DNA from: Sphingomonas desiccabilis | GTDB lineage: Bacteria > Pseudomonadota > Alphaproteobacteria > Sphingomonadales > Sphingomonadaceae | Assembly: GCF_004135605.1 (NCBI RefSeq) | Contig: NZ_SDPT01000001.1 | Span: 682,001 to 746,000, forward strand | DNA: 64,000 nt | Direction: 5' to 3' | Shown: piece after piece, positions 9,023 to 17,838 of the stretch | Position numbering within the stretch: the stretch's first letter is position 1 | Layout of the letters: each line of letters begins with the position of its first letter | Program-made: the position numbers and the translations under genes | Notes under the pieces: model-generated | Database searches by the model: none | What the model saw: only the letters and a program-made list of their open reading frames with translations | Told to the model about the DNA's origin: nothing

Positions 9023-10552
9023 ATGCTCGCCAAGAAATTCGGCCGCCTGAAACGTCGCCTTTCGGGAAGCGCAGGAGGGCAGGCGACCGGATCGGTCCTT
9101 GTGTACCTGGTCGGGTTCACCCTTCAGAAGCTGGTGCCGTTCGCCGTTATCCCGATCTACACACGCGTCCTGCCGCGGGCCGAGTACGGCCTCGTCAGCG
9201 TCTGCCTCGCGACGCTTGCTGCCGTGAACATCATCAGCAGCCTGGGCATCGATGCAGCCGCCACCCGCCTTTACTACGAGGAGCGGGATAGCGAGGGGCT
9301 CGCACGATACATCTACAGCAGCTTTGTGCTGCGGATGGTCTCATCGGTTGTGATCGGCGCAGTGATGTGCGTGCTGCTCGCCGTCGGGTGGCCCTATATC
9401 GTTTCCGATCCTACGCCCGCCTTTCCCTACGTCGGTCTGATTGCCGCAGGATCCGCACTAGACGGGACGTTGAGCTTCCAGCAGGCGCTGCTGCGGGCGC
9501 AGAAGCGCGCGTTCCGGTTCGTGTTCGTTCGCCTGGCGCAGCTGGTCCTTCAGGCGCTGATCGGAGTTTCCCTGATCCTCTGGGCAGGGTGGGGCGCAGA
9601 AGGACCGCTCACCGGGTATGTCGTAAGCTCGTTCCTGGTGGTGACGACCGTCTCCATCGGCTTCCTGCGCGATATCCCCCGCGGAACGCCGTTTTCCTGG
9701 TCGGACGTTCGGCGGAACCTCTCTTATGGGCTGCTGACTGTTCCGCAGAAGATCGGCAACTGGTTCAACAACCTGTCCGATCGCGTCATCCTCGCGCGCT
9801 TCCTGAGCCTGGACAATATCGCCATCTATCAGCTCGGCTATAGCGGCGGTCAACTCGTATCGTTCGTGACGACGAGCCTGAACAACTCATACGTCCCGCA
9901 TTATTACGAAATGAAGCGGGACGGTGCGAATGCACGCACGATCGTCGCGATCGATTGCGCCATCATATCGATCATCGGCATCCTGTCTTTGGCAGGCGCC
10001 CTCTTGGCGCCAGAAATGATCGCGATCCTGGCCCCGCCGAGCTTCGCGGCGAGCACGGCCGTCATGCCGATCATCGTCGGCGCCTATTACATGAACGCCG
10101 TCTACACGCAGTTTCTGAAGGAGTTCTTCTACGCGAAGCGTACCGGCCTCGCGAGCACGGTGGTGACGATCCCTGCGCTCCTCACCGTGCCCATGAACCT
10201 GCTGGCCATCCCCGTGCTCGGCTATATGGGGGCGGCGCTCGTCACCATGGTGTCGTTCACGCTCATGGTCATCGGAGTGACCATGGTGGGGCAGTTCCAG
10301 ATCGAACGTACCGCGCACCCACATGTGCGCCTTTGGATCCACCACTTCGCCCTTCTAGGGCTGACCCTGGCGCTGGGCTTCGATGTGCTTACCTTTAGTG
10401 AAGGCACTCTTGCCCGATGGGGCGAGCGTATCCTGTTGCTGTGCGGATTTGCGGGCTTCTCGGTTCTGCTTTTGGTATTGCCCCAGCGCGGCGCCCTGCT
10501 TCGGTGGTTCGCTCCCGCGAGCAAAACCGAAGCAGCCGCCGCACCGTTATAG
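9023..10552 (+). CDS. wzx: Polysaccharide flippase (Wzx-like, MOP superfamily)
   Basis: A 509-residue protein with about 12-14 hydrophobic segments spread along its length. The N-terminal part (VYLVGFTLQKLVPFAVIPIY and TRVLPRAEYGLVS after it) is characteristic of polysaccharide-type MOP flippases, which move undecaprenyl-linked repeat units across the inner membrane. It follows the Wzy-like gene by 235 bp on the same strand, in which nothing else was recognised apart from a weak 5-bp hairpin near 8793-8805. It ends 5 bp from the convergent pyruvyl-transferase-family gene. Confidence 0.87.
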   Translation: MLAKKFGRLKRRLSGSAGGQATGSVLVYLVGFTLQKLVPFAVIPIYTRVLPRAEYGLVSVCLATLAAVNIISSLGIDAAATRLYYEERDSEGLARYIYSSFVLRMVSSVVIGAVMCVLLAVGWPYIVSDPTPAFPYVGLIAAGSALDGTLSFQQALLRAQKRAFRFVFVRLAQLVLQALIGVSLILWAGWGAEGPLTGYVVSSFLVVTTVSIGFLRDIPRGTPFSWSDVRRNLSYGLLTVPQKIGNWFNNLSDRVILARFLSLDNIAIYQLGYSGGQLVSFVTTSLNNSYVPHYYEMKRDGANARTIVAIDCAIISIIGILSLAGALLAPEMIAILAPPSFAASTAVMPIIVGAYYMNAVYTQFLKEFFYAKRTGLASTVVTIPALLTVPMNLLAIPVLGYMGAALVTMVSFTLMVIGVTMVGQFQIERTAHPHVRLWIHHFALLGLTLALGFDVLTFSEGTLARWGERILLLCGFAGFSVLLLVLPQRGALLRWFAPASKTEAAAAPL

Positions 10553-10557
10553 CAGGA

Positions 10558-11850
10558 TCATACCAATAGGTTCGAGAGGGAGGCTGCTTCCGCCGAGAGT
10601 TCTCGTGCTTTGGCAAGGATCGTGCTGCGCCTCGACGAGTCCGCGAACACCGCCTCGACATCCTCCACGATGGCCTCGATCTCATCCGTACTTGGGATCG
10701 CGGCATATTCCTGAACGCGGGGGTAGCCGATCTGCTCCTGCAGGCTCCGTGTCTTATGAGAGTTGGAGCCCATGAAGACGCAGGGAGTGCCGCCCAGTGT
10801 CGCCATGATCGACGGATGCCAGCGGCCGCTCACGAACACTTCGGCTCTCGCGAGCAGTGCCGCGCCTGCCATGACGGGGATGTCGACCGGCACAAACGGT
10901 ACGTCCGTTTCCGTGGCGACGGATTCAAGGAAGGCGTCGCCTTCACAGGTTTGAACGAGAACAAGCGGAAGCCCGAGCTTCTTCAACGACCTGACGAGCT
11001 CTGCATATTGCACTCGTGCGGATTTCTGATCCCACGCTGCCGCAGAACTCCCACCGACAGCGATGTACCGCCCCGCCTGTGCAGTGGTCGGAACTTGCCA
11101 GCCGCTACGCTCCGCATACGGCCAAAGTGCGGAGCGATCTCGCGGAAGCTCCGAAATTGCCTCCACTCTGGGCTGCCACACAAAGAGCGCATCGGCGACT
11201 GTGCGGGCTGGCGCCCGCGGAAACCACTCGTCGGCAAAGCTTTTGGAAGCTGCTTCGCGAAGCGCGACTAACCGAGACTTTTCGAACACCGGCGCGGCGG
11301 CAGTGATCGTCTCTTCGTTGATGCCCGACTGAGGATCCGCCGACAACATCCCGTTCACGAAGAAGACTGGCTTCTGCAGTTCCTGCGCTAAAGCCGCCAA
11401 CGTCATCATCATAAGGAAATGTCGCCGAGGCTCCGTTCGGAAAATCCCGTCCCCCTCAACATTGGCAATGACAACTTCGGCTTCATCTAGGCCGCGCAAC
11501 ATCGCCGCCACCGCCTCATCAAACCTTGCATACTCGCGCAGAAGTGCAATGTTATGATCAAAGTCGTGCGTTAATCCTCGGGGCCGTCCCAGGCCATTCA
11601 GGACGCCGCCTGCTACTGGCCCGATGCCAGGCGTCCGCAGAAGCTTCTGTCGGAAAAGCTTCCGGCAAAGTCTCTGATATTGCGAATGAGAAATCCGCGT
11701 TCCTTCGGGATACCACCGCGAAAGATAATTACCCCCGATTGAGAACGTAATCTGATGATTTCGGCTGATAATCTCACGTAATGCAGAGCTGGTCGCTCGA
11801 GCGCCCCAGTTGAATTTGTCGGTGTTATCGCGAATGAAGAAAGCCTTCAT
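10558..11850 (-). CDS. Polysaccharide pyruvyl transferase family protein (short form)
   Basis: A 430-residue protein of the polysaccharide pyruvyl transferase family (CsaB-related, GT-B-like fold). Supporting features are the N-terminal dinucleotide-like region (NWGARATSSALREI), an internal segment with VIANVEGDGIF, and the C-terminal signature SGRWHPSIMATLGGTP followed by SNSHKT. Known members move pyruvate from phosphoenolpyruvate to a sugar; others are uncharacterised glycosyltransferase-like proteins. Its start overlaps the stop of the upstream pyruvyl-transferase gene by 4 bp (ATGA), so the two are coupled. Its G+C is visibly lower than that of neighbours, especially at 11400-11800, which hints at separate acquisition. 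Confidence 0.78.
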   Translation of the reverse strand: MKAFFIRDNTDKFNWGARATSSALREIISRNHQITFSIGGNYLSRWYPEGTRISHSQYQRLCRKLFRQKLLRTPGIGPVAGGVLNGLGRPRGLTHDFDHNIALLREYARFDEAVAAMLRGLDEAEVVIANVEGDGIFRTEPRRHFLMMMTLAALAQELQKPVFFVNGMLSADPQSGINEETITAAAPVFEKSRLVALREAASKSFADEWFPRAPARTVADALFVWQPRVEAISELPRDRSALWPYAERSGWQVPTTAQAGRYIAVGGSSAAAWDQKSARVQYAELVRSLKKLGLPLVLVQTCEGDAFLESVATETDVPFVPVDIPVMAGAALLARAEVFVSGRWHPSIMATLGGTPCVFMGSNSHKTRSLQEQIGYPRVQEYAAIPSTDEIEAIVEDVEAVFADSSRRSTILAKARELSAEAASLSNLLV

Positions 11851-13751
11851 GACAAATCGCCGCTCCCAGTAGCAGGCTTGTATCCGAACACATCTCTTAT
11901 CGTAGCCAGGTTGGTTTGCGTGATCTTCCAGAGCGTCTCGCGCGCCGCAGCGACCTGCTGGCGGCGCAGGTCGATGTTGTCTGCCGCTGCATCGAATGCG
12001 GCGACCATCCGATCGCGTACGTCGGGGCTATCGAACTCGACACCCCAATCGGAATGGCCAATGTCGTCGAGGAACCACTGCATCTTGTCGTGAGCCACCA
12101 GCGAGATGATCGGCGTCCCCATGCCGAACGGGATCATCTGTGCATGGCCGCGCATGCCGGCGACTAGGTCCACGCTCTCGTAGAAGGAGAGGATTTCCGC
12201 GGTCGACACGCCGGTGAAGTGGCGAACCTCATACGGAACGCCAGCCTGGTCGAGGTACGGCGCCACCGCCTCGTCATCGAAGACGTGGCCGACGAGGATA
12301 ACGCGCCAGCCGCGGTCTGCAGCACGGCGTGCCATTGCCGCCATGCCGCCAAGCGTCGGCGCCTCCCGCCCCTTCAGGCGCAGGCCGAAGCGGTCGAAGG
12401 CGGCGTTCAGCACGAACGTCGGGCGGTCATCTCGCTTGGGGGGACGCGCCGCCCGCGGCATGTTGAGGTAGCTCATCACCGTGGTGGTGCAAGGCTGATA
12501 GACCAGCTTGTCCGCCAGGTGCTGCGGCAGATAGCCGCGGAGCGCCTCCATGCTGCCGCGGTTGCGGATGCCCACAAAGCCGCTCTTCTCGACCAGCAAC
12601 TGCAGGCTCTCGACGAAGACCTCTGGGAACTCCACCTGGCCGCGGAAGCGGTTGTAGCCAACCGCAAACACGGCGATCGGCGCCTCGATCTGCTTGAGCA
12701 GCGGCGTCGGTACAGGCCATTGCCAGCCAGAGATGGCGCTGGTGCTGTTGTCGACGAGGAACAGGCCGCCACCACCGATCACCAGGCCGCTGCCGCGGTT
12801 GATGCGGGCGATGAGCGCCTCGTCCACGGGGTCGCGCACGTTCTTCAGATCCCAGCCGATGTCGGCTGGAACGTCGAAAGCGCTGCGGACCGCTTCGAAG
12901 AGGACGGCGTCACCGGCATTTGCCGCCACATGCACCCCGAGGTGCATGATCGGCGGCCGTCCGGAAGTTCGTGCTTGGGTCGATTGCTTCTTATATCGCC
13001 GTTCGAGCATCAGATTGACCGCGCGATATCGTGCGACCTCCGGTCGGCGCAGCTGTGCCGCTAGGCGCCAACCAGCGTCGAGCGCACTTGCGAGCGGCTG
13101 GCTTAGCTTGCCGAGCGCGGCAAGTCGCTGCCAGCGCTTCAACGCCTTGAGCGCCTTCGCCGCTTGCTGCTTCTCTATCTTCGCGGTCTTCTCGGCGACA
13201 ATCCAGTAGGCATTGAGCACCGGGCGCGCCGCGTCGATTCGTGCGCCGGACAAGGAGGCCACGTGCTGTAATGCTGCTGTCGCCTCGCCAAGTTGCTTGG
13301 CGAGAAGCGTGCGCTTTCGATCGATGTCGACTTCCAGGACCAAAAGTGCGCCAAGCGGGAGCGCATCGAAGATCTCGTCCACCAACGCCCGCTCCGCAGC
13401 ATCGAAACGCTGGATTCCTAGCTGGAGAGCGATGCGGCAGCCGTTCTCGTCTTGCGCCGCTGCTTCTTCAAGCTTGTACAGCATCCGCGCGTCTGCGGCC
13501 GTTTCCGGATGTGCTCGGCTGAACCCGACAGTCCACCCAAGGCCCCGCAGCAGGGGGAGCGGGGAGGCACCATCTACGCCAAATTGTACGGCGTTGCCGG
13601 GCGTGTGCAGTTTCTTACCGAGAAGGGCGTCGAGGCTCATGAACCTCAAGACGGCCCGCTGTTGAGCCTCCTTCAACGAGCTATGCGTGTCAGACAGTCT
13701 GCCGGCCGAAGCTGGAAGCGCCTCAACATGCGGGGCGGCAACGTCGGTCAA
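11847..13751 (-). CDS. Polysaccharide pyruvyl transferase family protein with long N-terminal extension
   Basis: A 634-residue protein. Residues from about 268 onward match the polysaccharide pyruvyl transferase family (start near MHLGVHVAANAGDAVLFEA, the glycine run GGGGLF near 326-331, and MRGHAQMIPFGMGTPIISL near 530-550). The first 265 residues are an unusual addition: part of it (about 105-190) loosely resembles the end of a Rossmann-type methyltransferase (LPLGALLVLEVDID, then AYWIVAEK), followed by a charged, Lys-rich helical stretch (190-215). The extension is not assigned. The gene heads a two-gene leftward operon with the 430-residue paralogue. Confidence 0.78.
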   Translation of the reverse strand: MTDVAAPHVEALPASAGRLSDTHSSLKEAQQRAVLRFMSLDALLGKKLHTPGNAVQFGVDGASPLPLLRGLGWTVGFSRAHPETAADARMLYKLEEAAAQDENGCRIALQLGIQRFDAAERALVDEIFDALPLGALLVLEVDIDRKRTLLAKQLGEATAALQHVASLSGARIDAARPVLNAYWIVAEKTAKIEKQQAAKALKALKRWQRLAALGKLSQPLASALDAGWRLAAQLRRPEVARYRAVNLMLERRYKKQSTQARTSGRPPIMHLGVHVAANAGDAVLFEAVRSAFDVPADIGWDLKNVRDPVDEALIARINRGSGLVIGGGGLFLVDNSTSAISGWQWPVPTPLLKQIEAPIAVFAVGYNRFRGQVEFPEVFVESLQLLVEKSGFVGIRNRGSMEALRGYLPQHLADKLVYQPCTTTVMSYLNMPRAARPPKRDDRPTFVLNAAFDRFGLRLKGREAPTLGGMAAMARRAADRGWRVILVGHVFDDEAVAPYLDQAGVPYEVRHFTGVSTAEILSFYESVDLVAGMRGHAQMIPFGMGTPIISLVAHDKMQWFLDDIGHSDWGVEFDSPDVRDRMVAAFDAAADNIDLRRQQVAAARETLWKITQTNLATIRDVFGYKPATGSGDLS

Positions 13752-13986
13752 ACTAGTCTCCTCGGCTCTGTGGGTCCGGCGTTATAGCGGCTCTACGCTG
13801 CGGTGCAAAACAGCTTGCGCTAAAGGGAGCGGCAACGGCGCTGCGCGGGTGGTTTCGCGATGCGCGCGCCGCACCATAGATTGGCGTCGCCTCGGTATCC
13901 GTATAGGAACACCGTTGCATAGCAGCGACCCGGGAGGGGCGCTCTGGATCCCACGCCCATTTCCGGGCCACTGCCGTTCGGGCCTG

Positions 13987-15261
13987 ATGATGACCAACCT
14001 AGCAAGAAATCTCGCGCGGATCGCGCTGGTGGGGGCCGGCGGGTCGCACCCTGCCACCCTGGCCGCCGTCGAAGGCGCATTGGCGCGGGTCTCTCCGGAA
14101 ACCCCCGTAACCGTCGTCGACATGTCGCTGTTCGACCGGCGGGGTGTCGCGCGCTATGAGGGGTTCAAGTCGGAGGTGCTGCGGCTTCGACCGGCAGACT
14201 TCGGCCTGCGCGAAATCTTCCGGACAGCAGGGCCCAACCTCATCATTTCCGGAGGGGCGCGCCGCTTCGAGCAGATGATCGACGCTTTCGGCAAGCTGCT
14301 GGAAGAACAGAGCGTCGGCGCAATGCTGATCTGTCACTCCAGGGGCTTCCCTGAGCAGGCGATGATCGCCGCTGCGTCTCGCGCAGGCCTCAAGGTCGCG
14401 CAGATCGACGAAGGGCCTTTCAGCATGCCGGTGCGTCCGGCGACCGCCCCCGAGTTCAGCAACCGGAAACAGAAGCTGGTGTTCGGCGGCTTGCGTCGGT
14501 TGGGTCTCGTCCCGCGCCGCGACCTGATCGGCGGCAAGGTCGACCGCTTCTTCATCACCTCTCCTGGACGCGGGCGTGTCGCGCTGGAACGCGGTTTGGA
14601 CCCGGCGAAACTTGCCGTTGTGCCGTGTCCGCGCTTCGATGCACTGGCAGCACTCCGGGAGAAGTGGCGGGATCGGGTTCGCGCGTCCGAGACGAAGCGC
14701 GTGCTGTTCCTGCATCAGCCTTTTCGAGCCGACCGAAAGCTCGATCGCGCCGAGGCGGACAGGGCGGAACTGCTGCTGATGCACGGTCTTTCAGAACTGG
14801 CGCAGAAGCGGCCCATCCGTTTGGGCATCCGGATGCATCCACGTTCCGATGAGGCCGAGCGCGCGCGGGTCGCAGACCGGTTTTCACCGCTAGCGGATGT
14901 CCTCGCCCTTTCGGATGGGACTTCGCTCACGGACGACCTCATCTCCGCAGATGGGTTTGTCGGCTTCTATTCATCGGCGCTGCTGGAGGCTGCCGTCTGC
15001 GGAGCGCCGGTCGCAGCCGTGCGGCTGAAGGCGGAAAGCTTCGCGCAGCACGACGAGGCCATCAAGGCCGCGAACTTGTCGGAGCTGGGCTTGGCGGTGT
15101 TCGAGGAGGCTCCGGCGCTCGCAGCGTTCCTGGACGACAAACTCGGTTCGGGCGAGATGGCGCCGCCGACGGCATTGATCGAGGAGCAGATCGGGGACGT
15201 GCGACTGCACGGCTCGGACGAGGTGGCTCGCCAGTTGATGGCACTCCTGCAGGGTCGCTGA
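13987..15261 (+). CDS. Putative nonulosonic-acid transferase A (GT-B-like with sialyltransferase-type motifs)
   Basis: A 424-residue protein from the ATG at 13987 (13990 is equally possible; the frame extends further upstream without support). It looks like a two-domain GT-B protein. It shows an acidic-Gly motif QIDEGPF (D141-E142-G143), an HP motif IRMHPRSDE (H284-P285) and a serine motif FYSSALLEA (S329-S330). Bacterial sialyl- and polysialyltransferases (GT38, GT52, GT80) share D/E-D/E-G, HP and S motifs in this order. The gene sits next to NeuB- and NeuA-type genes. The assignment is inference from motifs and context; CDP-glycerol-transferase-like proteins also have HP-type motifs. Confidence 0.6.
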   Translation: MMTNLARNLARIALVGAGGSHPATLAAVEGALARVSPETPVTVVDMSLFDRRGVARYEGFKSEVLRLRPADFGLREIFRTAGPNLIISGGARRFEQMIDAFGKLLEEQSVGAMLICHSRGFPEQAMIAAASRAGLKVAQIDEGPFSMPVRPATAPEFSNRKQKLVFGGLRRLGLVPRRDLIGGKVDRFFITSPGRGRVALERGLDPAKLAVVPCPRFDALAALREKWRDRVRASETKRVLFLHQPFRADRKLDRAEADRAELLLMHGLSELAQKRPIRLGIRMHPRSDEAERARVADRFSPLADVLALSDGTSLTDDLISADGFVGFYSSALLEAAVCGAPVAAVRLKAESFAQHDEAIKAANLSELGLAVFEEAPALAAFLDDKLGSGEMAPPTALIEEQIGDVRLHGSDEVARQLMALLQGR

Positions 15262-15335
15262 ACAGGCCTGGGGCGTACCGGCGGAACGCAGGCCCCCTTA
15301 AGCGTTCCGCTGCGTGGGCATGGGCGACCGCTTCC

Positions 15336-16676
15336 TCAGCCTTGGTGGCTGGTCGCCCGTCCCCCGACCAATTCCTGGATGGCGTGCACCGTTCGCTCCA
15401 ATGCCCTGCGATCGAGTGGCCCTACTTCCGCATCGATGTCCAAATCGCCGACTGCGTTTCCCTGCAGCGTGCCGAGAACGTGCCGCGAGACATCGTCGGG
15501 TGTATACGCACAGGGCACGCCCGTGGACTCGAACCATGCCTGTTTTTCGCCCTCTTCTTTCTCGGTGAAGGCCGAGACCGGGATCGGGACGCAAACGACG
15601 GGCGTCCGTAGGATCAAGCTTTCCAGAAGGCCTACCGAGTAGTGGCCAAGAACACAGGCGCAACTCGTCAGAACTTCCGGCAGCGGCAACTCCGGTGAGT
15701 AACGGAAAGGGATCCGAAGGTGACTTTCGAGGAACGAGAGCGTTTCTGGATCGCTACGCGGATGTTGTCGCAGGATCAGATCGAAGGGTGTTCTTTCATA
15801 GGCTTGGTTGAGGCCAGCCGCCATCATCGCGAGCACCGCCCGTGCCGGTTCTCCAGCAACGCGTCCCTGCCATACGAACGGCTGGAAGACGTAAAGAACC
15901 GTGGCAGGCTGTGCGTCGCTTCTGACGGCAGGCGCCAGAGCGTCGAACCGGGGTACGCCGGTCACTCGGATGTCCGCAGGCGCCACTCCGAGAGCCTCGA
16001 AGCGTCGTGCGTAGTGGGATGAGCAGGCCAGGACGAGATCATGGCCGAAGCTGCCATAGGGCACCTTTCTGGGAAGGATGCCCCAGCTGCGCAGGAGATG
16101 CCCGACTCGGCCAACCACTCCCGGGCGGATACCCTGATGCGCCGCGTGCACGATGGTGAAAGGTCCCTCCTGGATCAGGACCGTACTCGCGCCGACATCC
16201 TTTGCCGCCGTAAGGAACGCCTGTTCCACATAGGACGTGTCGTTACACGTGATCAGGATGTCGGCACCGATACCCCGCAGGAAAGCGGTCCCTCGCCGGA
16301 CCAAGCGTTGGTATGCGAAGGGGCCGCCATTCAGGAGCAGGTTGAAGCCGGCCGGAATTTCCTTTCGCCGACTGAAATTGGCCAGACCGAACTGCTCCAT
16401 CAGCAGGTGCAGCACCTCGCCAGAGCCTGGCCAGTGAAAGGACGACGTCGACTGAGTGTTGAACCGTTCGACGTCCAGCACAACCAGGCGTGCTTCAGGC
16501 CACTTCCTCTTCAGTTCATCCGCAACCATCGAAAGCGTCGTAGCCGCGGATCCCGCTACACCGATGAAGCAGATGGTAGGGCCGGGACGGCCCGGAAGTG
16601 CCGGACTGCTCATGCGCATCCTAAGGTCAGATGTACGACGCACGGGAGGCGGCGTCAGGAACCCAACGGGCGACAT
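15336..16676 (-). CDS. Putative nonulosonic-acid transferase B (GT-B-like)
   Basis: Up to 446 residues; an internal start at about 16613 (MSSPAL, with AGGA five bases before) would remove 21 residues and is my preferred alternative. It shares the plan of the convergent protein at 13987-15261: LIQEGPF (E170-G171, with Gln in place of the first acid), LRQHPRSDPE (H305-P306) and GHYSVGLLES (S347). These fall where sialyltransferases of GT38/GT52 carry their acidic-Gly, HP and S motifs. The two proteins are diverged paralogues. Role proposed: transfer of a CMP-activated nonulosonate during repeat-unit assembly. It is downstream of neuB but separated from it by a strong terminator. Confidence 0.58.
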   Translation of the reverse strand: MSPVGFLTPPPVRRTSDLRMRMSSPALPGRPGPTICFIGVAGSAATTLSMVADELKRKWPEARLVVLDVERFNTQSTSSFHWPGSGEVLHLLMEQFGLANFSRRKEIPAGFNLLLNGGPFAYQRLVRRGTAFLRGIGADILITCNDTSYVEQAFLTAAKDVGASTVLIQEGPFTIVHAAHQGIRPGVVGRVGHLLRSWGILPRKVPYGSFGHDLVLACSSHYARRFEALGVAPADIRVTGVPRFDALAPAVRSDAQPATVLYVFQPFVWQGRVAGEPARAVLAMMAAGLNQAYERTPFDLILRQHPRSDPETLSFLESHLRIPFRYSPELPLPEVLTSCACVLGHYSVGLLESLILRTPVVCVPIPVSAFTEKEEGEKQAWFESTGVPCAYTPDDVSRHVLGTLQGNAVGDLDIDAEVGPLDRRALERTVHAIQELVGGRATSHQG

Positions 16677-16725
16677 CGATCACCGTCGGCGGTGCCGTAA
16701 GGGCTGCTAGATGAGCCCCAAAGTA

Positions 16726-16763
16726 AAATGGCCACGCCGAACCCGAGTTCGGCATGGCCATTT
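16726..16763. terminator. Bidirectional hairpin terminator after neuB
   Basis: A 17-bp inverted repeat with one mismatch (arms 16726-16742 and 16747-16763, loop CCGA). On the minus strand the right arm is followed by TTTTACTTT, making it an intrinsic terminator for the leftward neuB transcript; on the + strand the arm ends in TTT. Confidence 0.85.
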
Positions 16764-16780
16764 AACTGTCAGGTGAAATC

Positions 16781-17665
16781 TTATGCCGCTTCGGCAGCCT
16801 TCGGCTTCGGACGCCACTTCAGCTTGTCGCGCTGGACCTGCTCGACCGGCAGGATCTCGGTCGACTTGTACTTGAGCGACTTGGCGACTGCGCGGACGTC
16901 GCGGCACAGGCGGCGCAGGCCGTCCGGCTCGAGCGAAGCGGAGTGGTCGGTGCCCTTCCAGGTGCGATCCATGGTGAAGTGGCGTTCGACCCACTCGGCG
17001 CCCAGGGCGACGGCGGCCATATCGGCAGCGATGCCCAGATGGTGGCCGGAGAAGGCGATCGACTTCACCTGATCGCCGAACTTGTCCTTCAGGCGGGTGA
17101 CTTCGAGCAGGCACAGGTCGTCGAACGCAACCGGATAGCCCGAGGTGCAGGCATAGAGGACCAGGTCCTTCGCGCGGCCACGCTCGACGAAGAAGTCGAC
17201 GATCTGCTGCTCTTCGTCATGGGTGGTCATGCCGAGCGACAGGTGGATGTCGCCGTCGAAGTCCTTGGCGAGCACGTCGAGCATCTCGAAGTGCAGGTTG
17301 CAGGCGGAGGGAACCTTGAGCAGCGACGGCTTCAGGGTCGCCATCTCGCGTGCCGAGGTCGTGTCCCACACCGACGTGGAATATTCGATGCCGAACTTCT
17401 CGCACTCGGCCTTCAGCTCGTGGTGCTGGTCGACGTTGAACTCGAGGAACTCGCGGTGCGCACCATAGGTGTCGCCATAGGAGTTGGCCGGGTTCGGGTG
17501 CGGCGCGTTATACTGCGCTTCCGTCAGGAGCTCGCGGTTGTTGCGCTTCTGAAACTTCACCACGTCGGCCTTGGCGTAGATCGCCGCGACCTGGATCAGC
17601 TCCTTGGCGATGTCCATGCTGCCCATGTGGTTGCAGCCAACCTCGGCGATAACTTTGACGCTCAT
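16781..17665 (-). CDS. neuB: NeuB-type nonulosonate synthase lacking the SAF domain
   Basis: A 294-residue protein starting MSVKVIAEVG; AAGGAG lies six bases before this ATG, so the TTG six bases upstream is rejected. It matches the TIM-barrel domain of NeuB/SpsE enzymes, which condense phosphoenolpyruvate with a C6 sugar or sugar phosphate to form a nonulosonate: AEVGCNHMGSM, DVVKFQKR, ACTSGYPV, ALGAEWVERHFTMDR and GTDHSASLEP are in order. Usual NeuB proteins are about 340 residues with a C-terminal SAF (antifreeze-like) domain; here the chain ends right after the barrel with a Lys/Pro/Ala tail. The fused phosphatase in the NeuA-type gene suggests a 9-phosphate product. Confidence 0.87.
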   Translation of the reverse strand: MSVKVIAEVGCNHMGSMDIAKELIQVAAIYAKADVVKFQKRNNRELLTEAQYNAPHPNPANSYGDTYGAHREFLEFNVDQHHELKAECEKFGIEYSTSVWDTTSAREMATLKPSLLKVPSACNLHFEMLDVLAKDFDGDIHLSLGMTTHDEEQQIVDFFVERGRAKDLVLYACTSGYPVAFDDLCLLEVTRLKDKFGDQVKSIAFSGHHLGIAADMAAVALGAEWVERHFTMDRTWKGTDHSASLEPDGLRRLCRDVRAVAKSLKYKSTEILPVEQVQRDKLKWRPKPKAAEAA

Positions 17666-17838
17666 AATCAACTCCTTGAATGACGTTGCGACGAGCCCCC
17701 GCCACGTCGCTGCGCCTGTGATCGCTTAATCCCCGCCGCTCACGGCATCACCCCGCGATGAACCACGAACTTCGTCATCCACCGATCCTTCCCAACCTGT
17801 GGTGAAGGAACCGCGATTAACCTTGCTTATACGAACTG

